From assembly GCA_052148155.1 (NCBI GenBank), contig JBKQIY010000122.1:1-6223 (forward strand): DNA of 6,223 nucleotides, written 5' to 3'. The notes below the pieces were generated by a model that saw nothing but the letters and a program-made list of their open reading frames with translations, was not told the origin of the DNA and made no database searches. The stretch comes from JBBQER01 sp052148155. GTDB lineage: Bacteria; Actinomycetota; Acidimicrobiia; IMCC26256; PALSA-610. The translations under genes were made by a program, and so were the position numbers. This document shows positions 1-6,118 of this stretch, in pieces (within the stretch, counting starts at the first letter, position 1; every line of letters begins with the position of its first letter).

Positions 1-473
1 CCAGCCGCTGCGCCCGGGAACTCGAAGTCGTCGGCAATCTCGTCGAAAGCAATATCGGTGCGGTCTGTCGCCGGTACGGCCTCTCGCACGCAGCGTTGAA
101 CGCGCTCGCGGTCATCGAAGGCGAAAGCCAACCAATGCTGACCGGCGAGGTCGCCGCCCGCATGCACATCACGAGCGGCACCGTCACGTCGCTGCTCGAC
201 AACCTCGAACGGAAACAGTACGTCGTGCGCAGCAGCGACCGCGACGACCGTCGTCGAGTACTCGTGGACATCACGCCGGCCGCGCAAACACTTTTGGACG
301 AAGCATTGCCCGCGATCCAACAAGTCGCCCGTCAACTCGTCGACCGCATCGGTCCCCAACGCCAACAAGTGCTGCTCGACATCCTCGACGAGATCCGCCA
401 CGCGGCCGCCGAGCTCTCAGACGACCTCCCCGAACCGCAACCTCGACACCGACCGAAACACGTCACCCGCTGA
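1..473 (+). CDS. MarR-family transcriptional regulator, 5' end missing
   Basis: The reading frame is open from base 3 to the TGA at 471-473, giving 156 residues with no in-frame ATG or GTG near the left edge. The only early alternative start is a TTG at 96, which would cut into the first helices of the fold, so the true start lies just left of the window. The protein matches the MarR winged-helix pattern: a dimerisation helix, then YGLSHAALNALAVIEG, the recognition helix region ARMHITSGTVTSLLDNLERK, and the wing RSSDRDDRRRVLVDITPAA. MarR proteins are dimeric DNA-binding repressors that often sense small phenolic or lipophilic ligands, but the ligand here cannot be read from sequence. The C-terminus has a polar Pro/Arg/His-rich tail (PEPQPRHRPKH). 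The sulfotransferase gene follows after 10 bases, so the two are probably co-transcribed and the regulator may control it. Confidence 0.9.
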   Translation, partial: SRCARELEVVGNLVESNIGAVCRRYGLSHAALNALAVIEGESQPMLTGEVAARMHITSGTVTSLLDNLERKQYVVRSSDRDDRRRVLVDITPAAQTLLDEALPAIQQVARQLVDRIGPQRQQVLLDILDEIRHAAAELSDDLPEPQPRHRPKHVTR

Positions 474-477
474 GGAG
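473..477 (+). promoter_or_regulatory. Ribosome binding site of the sulfotransferase gene
   Basis: AGGAG overlaps the last base of the MarR stop codon and lies 6 bases before the ATG at 484. This supports that start and translation from a shared message with the upstream regulator. Confidence 0.75.
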
Positions 478-483
478 TCACGC

Positions 484-1104
484 ATGGAACTCGTGGTTGT
501 TGGTGCCGGCGTCGGCCGCACCGGTACCCATTCCCTCAAAGTCGCGCTCGAGCAACTCTTGGACGCGCCGTGTCACCACATGCTCGAGATCCTCGGCGAC
601 CCGACCCAGATCCCCGCATGGACCGACGCGATCGAAGGCCGACCCGTCAACTGGTCAACGATGCTCGACGCCTACCGGGCGATCGTCGACTGGCCGGGCG
701 GGTCGTTCTGGCCGGAACTGTCCGCCGCGAACCCCGACGCGCTCGTGTTGCTCTCCGTACGCGACCCCGAGAGTTGGTATCGCAGCGCGTCGAACACGAT
801 CTTTTTGACCTTCGACAACATGCCGTCCGACATCGCACCCTGGATGGACACGGTCCGCCAACTTCTCCACGACCGGTTCAGTGACCGGTTCGACGACCCC
901 ACCGCGATGATGGACGCCTTCACGCGACACAACGACACCGTCCGCGCCCACATACCGGCGGGCCGGCTCCTCGAATGGACACCCGGCGACGGATGGGAAC
1001 CCATCTGCGAACGGCTCGGGCTCCCCGTACCGGCCGAGCCATTCCCCATCACGAACACCACCGACGAGTTCCGCGAAATGGTCGGCATACCACCGCTCAC
1101 CTAA
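484..1104 (+). CDS. Sulfotransferase family protein (Sulfotransfer_4-like)
   Basis: This 206-residue protein fits the small sulfotransferase family whose members transfer a sulfuryl group from PAPS to an acceptor. The N-terminus carries the P-loop-like 5'-phosphosulfate-binding motif GAGVGRTGTHSLKVALEQL (about residues 7-25). A typical family stretch follows, with CHHMLEI near 30-36 and VDWPGGSFWPEL near 68-79. The 3'-phosphate-binding motif is seen as VRDPESWYRS (92-101, with Arg93 and Ser101). The C-terminal part has the family-like GWEPICERLGLPVPAEPFP (170-188). Length is normal, and no signal peptide or membrane segment is visible, so it should be cytosolic. The ATG is set by AGGAG six bases upstream. 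It follows the MarR gene by 10 bases and ends in a short convergent gap. Many members of this family are uncharacterised and the acceptor is unknown; the family call is firm, the activity is inferred. Confidence 0.88.
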   Translation: MELVVVGAGVGRTGTHSLKVALEQLLDAPCHHMLEILGDPTQIPAWTDAIEGRPVNWSTMLDAYRAIVDWPGGSFWPELSAANPDALVLLSVRDPESWYRSASNTIFLTFDNMPSDIAPWMDTVRQLLHDRFSDRFDDPTAMMDAFTRHNDTVRAHIPAGRLLEWTPGDGWEPICERLGLPVPAEPFPITNTTDEFREMVGIPPLT

Positions 1105-1299
1105 CGACGCCGCGGTCCGCGGCTGTCGGATCAAAGATCGAGCGCACTGAATAACAGTCCCACTTCGCGCAACCCACAACGACCGGTCGCGACCGCCCCC
1201 TATTGCGCGCGCACGCAACCAAACTTGTCCGGCGAAGACGCCGTCGTCAGCCGCGACCTACCGTCAGATATCCGCCGGGCGAGCACCAGCGATGGTGGG
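1105..1299. other. Convergent intergenic region
   Basis: This 195-base gap separates the sulfotransferase and transglutaminase genes, which converge on it. Apart from a short GC-rich hairpin immediately after the sulfotransferase stop and a small GATC-AAA-GATC symmetry near 1130, I see no gene, repeat or clear T-tract terminator. Open frames crossing it are shadows of the flanking genes. Confidence 0.6.
1109..1123. terminator. Possible weak terminator hairpin after the sulfotransferase gene
   Basis: GCCGCG and CGCGGC form a 6-base stem around a 3-base loop (GTC), starting five bases after the stop codon. There is no T-run on either side, so it is not a classical intrinsic terminator. It could still stop or stabilise transcripts between the converging genes. 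Chance occurrence in GC-rich DNA is quite possible. Confidence 0.28.
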
Positions 1300-2175
1300 T
1301 CAGACAGCCTCGACACGCTGACGCAGGATGTTGAAGACGGTGCCGGTCATGCGCACGTCGTCGTTGGAACGGTAGAGCGCTCGGATCTGGTCGAGATTTT
1401 GGTCGGGGTCCGCCGTGAGCGCGGCCATCGTGTCGAAAAGCGACAAGTTTTCGGGAACTGGCTGGTGGGGCTCCCAACCGGCGCCCCAGACATCCCACGG
1501 CAACATTTCCACTTTGTTGAGCGCGGCGAAATCGAGGCGCAGGTTGCCCGCGATCCAATACGCGCCGTGCTCGTTGATCCCGCTGAGGCCGTACCGGTCG
1601 GGATCAATATCGCCGTTACGCCATGCGGTCCATGCCCGTCCCGCGGTGACGAACTCGTCGGGCCGCACGTCGAGCGAGTTGCCGGTGTAGGCGATCATCG
1701 CGGTCCATTGCGCGTCGATCTGGGCGTCGACCATGACCCAGCGACGATCTCGCGCATGCCAGTACTCCGCAACCCAATGGTCCTCGAACCAGCCGGGATT
1801 GAAGTAGGCGCCGAACCCGCAACGAACACGCGCAGGAACGTCGGCCGCGCGAAGGAACGCGACCGTGAGCAGCGCATATGTGCGACACCGCGCGCCAGCT
1901 CGTTCGGCCGCGGGTCGCGGCGTGCATCCGCCCAGAAGGTCAAGTAATTCGTGCGTGCTTCGGAGATGGATCGCGTCGGCGAACTCCGCAGGGAGGTCGA
2001 CGCCATAGAGCGGCTTGGCGACGACATCGTAGATCAGCAACCCTTGGACCAGCTCCACGACGGCCGTGATGTCAGGAACGCCGTCGGCGTCAACGGTGAC
2101 GTCGATACCCGCGCCTCGGATGTCGCTAAATCCCTCGGGCGACCGAAACCACATACGCGAGTCAAAGCTCGACAC
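1300..2175 (-). CDS. Transglutaminase-like domain protein
   Basis: The 291-residue protein contains a transglutaminase-like (papain-fold) core. The presumed catalytic triad is Cys97 in GARCRTYALLTVAFLRAADV, His133 in FEDHWVAEYW, and Asp150 in RRWVMVDAQID. The helix after the Cys and the segment VPARVRCGFGAYF (113-125) are typical of the fold. Residues before about 90 and after about 160 are not assigned to a known domain; the second half has several Trp-rich stretches such as LPWDVWGAGWEPHQP. No signal peptide or membrane segment is seen, so it is probably cytosolic. Bacterial members can act as proteases, peptidases or amidases, and the substrate here is unknown. The start is GTG at 2175, with an in-frame TAG at 2187-2185 just upstream. 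No Shine-Dalgarno precedes it, and an ATG at 2154 (Met8) is the main alternative. It is a single-gene unit, convergent with the sulfotransferase and divergent from the small gene at 2471. Confidence 0.85.
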   Translation of the reverse strand: MSSFDSRMWFRSPEGFSDIRGAGIDVTVDADGVPDITAVVELVQGLLIYDVVAKPLYGVDLPAEFADAIHLRSTHELLDLLGGCTPRPAAERAGARCRTYALLTVAFLRAADVPARVRCGFGAYFNPGWFEDHWVAEYWHARDRRWVMVDAQIDAQWTAMIAYTGNSLDVRPDEFVTAGRAWTAWRNGDIDPDRYGLSGINEHGAYWIAGNLRLDFAALNKVEMLPWDVWGAGWEPHQPVPENLSLFDTMAALTADPDQNLDQIRALYRSNDDVRMTGTVFNILRQRVEAV

Positions 2176-2181
2176 GAGACA

Positions 2182-2187
2182 ACGCTA
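2182..2187 (-). promoter_or_regulatory. Candidate -10 element for the transglutaminase gene (leaderless start)
   Basis: On the minus strand TAGCGT (fits TANNNT) ends six bases before the GTG start. That is the spacing expected if transcription begins at or next to the start codon. It would explain the lack of a ribosome binding site. No convincing -35 hexamer is seen 16-19 bases further up, so this is tentative. Confidence 0.25.
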
Positions 2188-2221
2188 TCGGCCTACAGCC
2201 GCGAAATGTCGTGCGAGCTGC

Positions 2222-2238
2222 GCCGCTTGGCAAGCGGC
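2222..2238. promoter_or_regulatory. 17-base palindrome, possible operator or hairpin
   Basis: GCCGCTTG and CAAGCGGC are perfect reverse complements separated by one G. The site lies about 47 bases upstream of the transglutaminase start. Odd-centred palindromes of this size are typical operator sites for dimeric repressors, but a GC-rich hairpin or chance is also possible. I found no second copy in the window. Confidence 0.35.
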
Positions 2239-2451
2239 TACCTCAGTCCGATCCGCAGGCGGGTCGCTCGAGTCGCGTCCGGCCACCACTTCAGACCACA
2301 CCGATCTACAGGTCAACTGCCCGCTTACGCGCGCCCATGCCCCCGGGTCCCGTCAGGAACCGGCGGGTTTGAGCCGCGCAGATGGGATCTGCCCGTTGCA
2401 CCCCTGTCCATGCCAAGCACGCTGATCACGGCCGTCGCCAAACCGACCTGC

Positions 2452-2457
2452 AATAAT
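2452..2457 (+). promoter_or_regulatory. Candidate extended -10 for the small winged-helix gene
   Basis: AATAAT is preceded by TGC, resembling an extended -10, and lies 13 bases before the ATG at 2471. Transcription starting 6-8 bases downstream would give an almost leaderless message, in line with the lack of a clear Shine-Dalgarno. It is one of few A/T-rich spots here. No -35 is seen. Confidence 0.22.
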
Positions 2458-2470
2458 TCACCGGACTCTT

Positions 2471-2743
2471 ATGACTGACGACCTCGACAGCCTGATCCTC
2501 GATCTCCTCGAATGGTTGGGCTCCAGCCCGCGGCCCTACTCCGAGGTACTCGATGCGTGGCGGACGTCGTGTCCCCGCCTTCCCGTGTGGGAAGACGCCA
2601 ACGACCGAGGCTTCGTCGAGTACCACCATGCGCGCGGACGCGGCCGGTTCGTTTCGGTTTCCCGGGCCGGGGCCGAGTACCTGCGGAACAACGGGAACCC
2701 ACGGCCCAGATCACGAGTCTTCCGGAATGCAGTCACCCGATAG
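2471..2743 (+). CDS. Small winged-helix-like hypothetical protein
   Basis: This 90-residue protein has a helix (DDLDSLILDLLEWLG, 3-17), then RPYSEVLDAWRTSCPRLPVW (21-40) and EDANDRGFVEYHHA (41-54). It ends in a beta-hairpin-like stretch, GRFVSVSRAGAEYLR (58-72), and a basic tail. The order helix, helix with a CPRL.VWEDA core, then a wing ending in a 'T/S..G..YL' helix resembles small winged-helix DNA-binding proteins. I recall similar short proteins, with the AWRTSCPRLPVWEDA block, as conserved hypotheticals in several bacterial phyla. No function is established to my knowledge. Codon use is GC-rich at third positions, supporting a real gene. The ATG at 2471 lacks a clear ribosome binding site. 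Its neighbours do not hint at a pathway. Confidence 0.72.
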   Translation: MTDDLDSLILDLLEWLGSSPRPYSEVLDAWRTSCPRLPVWEDANDRGFVEYHHARGRGRFVSVSRAGAEYLRNNGNPRPRSRVFRNAVTR

Positions 2744-3246
2744 GGCCAACCGTCCTCGGGTCGGGTGTGGCACGCGACGGTCCTAATTTTCGACGAAACC
2801 ATGCCGCCGCGCGTCGGAGCACCGTCACACGCTAAGACTGGTACTCGCACAGACGGGCGTCTTCGAAGTGTCGTTGGCGGTGGTGAAACCAGCAGAGCAA
2901 CTCGACGTCGGCGAGCCTCGAGAAGCCGTACCGGCCGTTCGGTCTGGCCGTGCTGTTGAGCCTCAGCGTGTTCGGCGCCGATGCGATGCGTACCTGGCGC
3001 GTCGGACGAACCGACGAGCGCTCGGCGCCCGAGTCATGAACCGACGCTCCCACAACACAACTGGGAGACGGGCACTGCCGTGTCGGGACGTGTCATTGCG
3101 ACACCCCTCGGCTTGCTCGTGGACACGAAGTCGAGCGCGATCGACGAGTCGCGCGATGGGGCGGACCGTGGAGAAGGCCTTGACGAATTCTCGGCCGAGC
3201 GCTGCCCGTTCGGGATTTCGGCGCCTGCCGGCTCGACCTTGTGAAG
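2744..3246. other. 503-base region without a confident gene
   Basis: The stretch lies between the stop of the small winged-helix gene and the 3' end of the epimerase gene. The only protein-like signal is an HNH-like fragment on the minus strand at 2832-3053. Small symmetries are present: AGACG-GG-CGTCT at 2851-2862, and GTGTC-ATTGC-GACAC at 3090-3104. I see no tRNA, no transposase, no clear terminator after the epimerase gene, and no long direct repeats. Open frames crossing 3054-3246 are Arg/Ser/Pro-rich and look non-coding. Confidence 0.55.
2832..3053 (-). pseudogene. Possible degenerate HNH-endonuclease fragment
   Basis: The minus-strand frame, GTG at 3053 to TAG at 2832, gives 73 residues. 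The second half reads APNTLRLNSTARPNGRYGF and then SRLADVELLCWFHHRQRHFE. The 'DVELLC..HHR.RH' ending closely resembles the C-terminal half of small HNH nucleases (pattern L.(V/L)HH...Y..G....DL.(V/L)LC..CH...H). In intact members a CxxC and an HH pair come first. Here the matching places read VRIAS and LNS, so the metal-binding and catalytic residues appear lost, while the tail is preserved with normal GC-rich codons. No ribosome binding site precedes the GTG, and an in-frame stop lies upstream at 3093-3095. I infer a decayed gene; a small real protein or a chance frame remain possible. Confidence 0.32.
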
Positions 3247-4311
3247 TTAGATCGGTGCGGGAGCGCGTTGGGGGGCGTGCGCGAACTCGGTCATTCCTTC
3301 GTCGAAGCTGATGGTCGTGTTGAAGCCGACTTGTTCGGCTGCGAGTGTTGGAGCGGCGAAGATGTGTCGGACGTCGCCGAGTCGGTATTGGTGAACGATC
3401 TTGGGTTGTGGTGCGTCGGGTCCGAACGCGGCGGCTACTGCTTGTGCCATTTCGCCGACTGTGTGGGGAGTTCCACTTGCGATGTTGAGGGGCCCGTCGT
3501 AGGGCTCGGGCGCTGCGAGTGCGCAGAGGTTGGCTTGCGCGACGTCGCGTACATGTATGAAGTCGCGCTGTTGTCCACCGTCCTCGAAGACGAGCGGCGG
3601 TTGTCCGCGTGCGAGCGCGCTGCGGAAGAGGCTTGCGACGCCGGCGTATGGCGTGTCGCGGGGCATGCGTGGCCCGTAGACGTTGTGGTAGCGCAGCGCG
3701 GTGACGGTGACGCCTGGGTGTTCGCGGGCGAAGGCCCGGCAGAGGTGTTCTTGGTGCAGCTTCGTGGCCGCGTACACGTTGCGGGGATCGGTGGGGGCCG
3801 TCTCGTCTACCGGGAGTGCGGTGAGCGCTGCGCCGCAGTCGGGGCATGGCGGTTCGTATTGGCGGTGTTCGAGGTCGGCGATGGTGCGGGGTCCGGGTGT
3901 GACGGTGCCATGGTGTGGGCATTCGTAACGGCCTTCGCCGTAGACGACCATGCTGCTGGCAAGCGCGAGCCGGCCTTGAAAACCGCTGCGATGGAGCGCG
4001 CGCAGGAGCACGGCGGTGCCGAAGTCGTTGTGGTGGACGTACGCGTCGACGTCGTCGAAATCGACGCCGAGTCCAACTTTGGCGGCCTGGTGCGCGACGG
4101 CGTCCACCCCGGCGACCGCGGCGTCGACGGCGCCCGGGTTGGTGACGTCCCCGATGTGGTATTCGGCTGCGGGGTTGCACCATTGCGGCCGGCTCGGGTG
4201 GGCGTGGGGATCGAGCGAGTCGATCACGACGATGTCGTGTCCGGCGTCGACGAGCGCGTCGACGACGTGGGATCCGATAAATCCGGCGCCACCGGTGACG
4301 AGGACTCGCAT
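3247..4311 (-). CDS. NAD-dependent nucleotide-sugar epimerase, dTDP-L-rhamnose 4-epimerase type
   Basis: This 354-residue extended short-chain dehydrogenase has the N-terminal NAD-binding motif TGGAGFIGSH (6-15). Asp31, after the second strand, favours NAD over NADP. The catalytic set is ASSMVVYG (118-125, Ser119/Ser120) with the YxxxK motif NVYAATK (Tyr180, Lys184). Family-typical stretches follow: LRYHNVYGPRMPRDTPYAGV (206-225) and FEDGGQQRDFIHVRDVAQAN (242-261). Between them is an insertion, about 126-166, with Cys131, His133/His134 and CPDC (156-159), resembling a small zinc ribbon. This insertion and the sugar-site residues match my recollection of dTDP-L-rhamnose 4-epimerases, which convert dTDP-rhamnose to dTDP-6-deoxy-talose for surface glycans. 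Substrate is inferred and another 4-epimerase or dehydratase role is possible. The start is ATG 4311-4309, overlapping the kinase stop as TGATG. GGAG at 4323-4320 lies eight bases upstream. Longer frames to 4548 run inside the kinase gene and are rejected. Confidence 0.88.
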   Translation of the reverse strand: MRVLVTGGAGFIGSHVVDALVDAGHDIVVIDSLDPHAHPSRPQWCNPAAEYHIGDVTNPGAVDAAVAGVDAVAHQAAKVGLGVDFDDVDAYVHHNDFGTAVLLRALHRSGFQGRLALASSMVVYGEGRYECPHHGTVTPGPRTIADLEHRQYEPPCPDCGAALTALPVDETAPTDPRNVYAATKLHQEHLCRAFAREHPGVTVTALRYHNVYGPRMPRDTPYAGVASLFRSALARGQPPLVFEDGGQQRDFIHVRDVAQANLCALAAPEPYDGPLNIASGTPHTVGEMAQAVAAAFGPDAPQPKIVHQYRLGDVRHIFAAPTLAAEQVGFNTTISFDEGMTEFAHAPQRAPAPI

Positions 4312-5462
4312 CAGGCACGCTCCAGTGGGAGGCGCATCGTGAACGTCGCACCACCGTTCTCGTTGTGTACGCGCAGCTCGCCGCGATGGGCCTCGACGAA
4401 GCCACGCGCGATCGCGAGTCCGAGGCCAGCGCCGCCCCCTGTGCCTGGCGTGCGTGCTCGGTCGCGTTGGAACGCGACGTCGAAGATGCGGGGCAGGTCT
4501 TCGTTGGGGACGCCACCGCCGGTGTCGTGGACCGCGACGTAGGCCCATTCGGGGATGTGTTCGTCTCGGCCGGCTTCGACGACGATGCTTCCGTCGCTGG
4601 GTGTGTGTCTGATCGCGTTTTCGAGCAGGTTACGTAAGGCTCGGAGTACCTCGGGGGCGGAGACTTCCAAGGTGGGTGGCGGTCCGAGGATGCGGCCCTC
4701 GAGGCTGACTCCTTTGGCGGCCGCGACCGGTGCGGTTCCCGCGAGCGCGTCGGAGACGAGGTCACCGAGCGAGACGCGTTCGAAATGCAGTCGGAGCGCG
4801 CCGGTCTGGGTGCGACTGAGTTCGAAGAGGTCGTCGACGAGGAGCGCGAGCCCGTCGACTTCTTCGCGCAGTGTGCGGAGGTAGCGGTCGATGGTCGCGG
4901 GATCGTCGACGACTCGGTCCTCGAGGGCCTCGACGATGGCGCGCATGCCCGCGAGTGGGGTACGCAGGTCGTGTGAGACCCAGGCGACGAGTTCTCGACG
5001 TGATGCTTCGAGTCGTTCTTGGCGTGCTCTGGCTTCATTGAGCCGTGCCTTGGTCGCGGCGAGTTCGTTGGCGAGCTGAGCGAGTTCGTTCGGTGCGTGC
5101 GGTTCGAGCGCACCTGCGGGTTCGCTGCCAGCGTCGCCGAGGCGGCGTGCGGTCTCGACGAGGGATCGGCTTGCGGCTCCGATCCGAGCGCCGAGCACTA
5201 ACGCGATGACGATCGCGACGGTGCCTGCCGCGGCCAGTACGACGGCAAGGGCGGTGAGGTCGTGTTGGGAGATGAACATGGCGCGCGACGCGGCGTACGC
5301 ACCGGCGATCACGGCGACGACGGTGCTGCAGGTCAGGGCGACGATCTGCGCGGCGATGGAGCGGCCGCGCAGGAGCCGCATTGCGCCGGCACCGACGACG
5401 AGACCAAGGAAGGTGACCCCGGCTGCGATGGCGGACAGTTCGAGGGCGTCGTGTGCGGTCAT
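4311..5462 (-). CDS. Membrane sensor histidine kinase
   Basis: With ATG at 5462 this is 383 residues. Three membrane segments are seen at about 9-30, 36-57 and 70-92, with connecting loops too short for a sensor domain. A HAMP-like linker and coiled coil follow (about 92-155, rich in Glu/Arg/Ala). The HisKA H-box is WVSHDLRTPL with phosphoacceptor His164. The ATPase domain shows the N-box NLLENAIRHTP (278-288), the G1 box VHDTGGGVP (311-319), the F-box region IFDVAFQRD, and the G2 box GTGGGAGLGLAIARG (340-354). It should autophosphorylate and pass phosphate to the regulator encoded just upstream. The ATG forms an ATGA overlap with the regulator stop and has GGTGG five bases before it. A GTG nine bases earlier (5471) would add three residues and is less likely. 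The stop overlaps the epimerase start. The signal is unknown; sensing inside or at the membrane is likely. Confidence 0.93.
   Translation of the reverse strand: MTAHDALELSAIAAGVTFLGLVVGAGAMRLLRGRSIAAQIVALTCSTVVAVIAGAYAASRAMFISQHDLTALAVVLAAAGTVAIVIALVLGARIGAASRSLVETARRLGDAGSEPAGALEPHAPNELAQLANELAATKARLNEARARQERLEASRRELVAWVSHDLRTPLAGMRAIVEALEDRVVDDPATIDRYLRTLREEVDGLALLVDDLFELSRTQTGALRLHFERVSLGDLVSDALAGTAPVAAAKGVSLEGRILGPPPTLEVSAPEVLRALRNLLENAIRHTPSDGSIVVEAGRDEHIPEWAYVAVHDTGGGVPNEDLPRIFDVAFQRDRARTPGTGGGAGLGLAIARGFVEAHRGELRVHNENGGATFTMRLPLERA
4320..4323 (-). promoter_or_regulatory. Ribosome binding site of the epimerase gene, inside the kinase gene
   Basis: GGAG on the minus strand, eight bases before the epimerase ATG, lies within the last codons of the histidine kinase. 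Together with the TGATG overlap it fixes the start and indicates translational coupling. Confidence 0.65.
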
Positions 5463-6118
5463 GGATTCCACCGGTAGCCGACACCCCAGACGGTGACCAG
5501 ATGGCTGGGAGCTGCGGGATCGGGTTCGATTTTTTCGCGTACGCGCCGGACATGGACGGTGACGGTCGCGGTGTCGCCGTAGGTCCAGCCCCAGACGTGT
5601 TCGAGGAGTTCCTCGCGACGAAATGCACGGTTCGGTCGTGCGGCCATGAAGGCGAGCAGGTCAAACTCCCGGACGGTGAATGCGAGAGATTGGCCTGCTC
5701 GGAAGGCCTCGCGGGCGCGGAGATCGATGCGCAGATCCCCGGCTTGGATCGTGGCGGATGCCTGGTGGCCGGCTGGGAGTGGTCCGGTGGCCCGACGCAG
5801 CACTGCTTTCACGCGTGCGGTGAGTTCACGGGGCGAGAACGGCTTGGCGACGTAGTCGTCGGCACCGATCTCGAGGCCGGCGACTCGGTCGTCTTCGTCG
5901 CCGCGAGCGGTGAGCATGATCACGGGCACGGGAGCGCGGGCGCGCAGGATTCGACACACATCGATGCCGTCGAGTCTTGGCAACATGAGGTCGAGGACGA
6001 CGAGGTCAGGCCAGTGGGCGTCGGCATGTTCGATCGCGGCTTCGCCGTCGCCGACGGCGTCGACGATGAGGCCTTCGCGTTCGAGATATCGGACGACGAC
6101 TTCGCGAACGCGAAGGCC
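5459..6118 (-). CDS. OmpR/PhoB-type response regulator, N-terminus lost at a fold-back
   Basis: The minus-strand frame runs from a TGA at 6121-6119 to the TGA at 5461-5459, giving about 220 residues. It lacks the receiver's first strand and its acidic Asp pair, which should precede VREVVVRYLEREG. The receiver continues with WPDLVVLDLMLPRLDG (phosphoacceptor Asp, codon 5992-5990), PVIMLTARGDEDD (switch Thr), and GADDYVAKPFSPREL (conserved Lys). A linker follows, then a winged-helix DNA-binding domain, from FTVREFDLLAFMAARPN to VTVHVRRVREKIEPD and VTVWGVGYRWNP. The product would be phosphorylated by the partner kinase and bind promoter DNA, perhaps of this operon. The internal ATG at 5986 falls after the phosphoacceptor and is not the real start. 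Codons beyond about 6109 belong to the inverted repeat and are probably not native, so the gene is likely intact in the organism. The stop overlaps the kinase start by four bases. Confidence 0.9.
   Translation of the reverse strand, partial: GLRVREVVVRYLEREGLIVDAVGDGEAAIEHADAHWPDLVVLDLMLPRLDGIDVCRILRARAPVPVIMLTARGDEDDRVAGLEIGADDYVAKPFSPRELTARVKAVLRRATGPLPAGHQASATIQAGDLRIDLRAREAFRAGQSLAFTVREFDLLAFMAARPNRAFRREELLEHVWGWTYGDTATVTVHVRRVREKIEPDPAAPSHLVTVWGVGYRWNP
5965..6083. repeat. Left arm of a perfect 119-base inverted repeat
   Basis: Every base x here pairs with base 6188-x in the right arm, without mismatch. The arm is native response regulator coding sequence, covering the receiver from about LEREG through the phosphoacceptor Asp to MLPRLDG. 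Confidence 0.97.

Larger units (their letters stand above)
2176..2470. other. Divergent intergenic region
   Basis: This 295-base gap lies between the divergent transglutaminase and small winged-helix genes and should hold both promoters. It contains a 17-base palindrome at 2222-2238, a shorter symmetry GCAGAT-GGG-ATCTGC at 2378-2392, and an A/T-rich patch (AATAAT, 2452-2457) close to the downstream start. No RNA gene or convincing reading frame is seen. Confidence 0.6.

Noticed and set aside
1225..1947. A 240-codon open frame on the plus strand opposite the transglutaminase gene
   Set aside because: The opposite strand carries a Cys-His-Asp transglutaminase core; this frame is its antisense shadow without a ribosome binding site or motif.
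2355..2400. A tRNA-like T-arm (GCGGGTTTGAGCCGCG) and a nearby symmetrical arm
   Set aside because: The loop departs from the TTCGANNC consensus, and no acceptor stem, anticodon arm or D-arm can be arranged around it.
3241..4542. A 433-codon open frame on the plus strand opposite the epimerase gene
   Set aside because: It is antisense to a well-supported gene and its Val/Gly/Asp/Glu-rich translation has no recognisable motif, as expected for the mirror frame of GC-rich coding DNA.
4312..4548. N-terminal extension of the epimerase by 79 codons
   Set aside because: It lies within the 3' end of the kinase gene. The NAD-binding motif begins directly after the ATG at 4311, which has its own ribosome binding site.
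2963..5113. A 716-codon open frame on the minus strand, the longest in the window
   Set aside because: It overlaps the kinase and epimerase genes in another frame of the same strand. Its translation is an Arg/Pro/Ser/Thr/His-rich shadow with no domain, whereas the overlapping frames show clear catalytic motifs.
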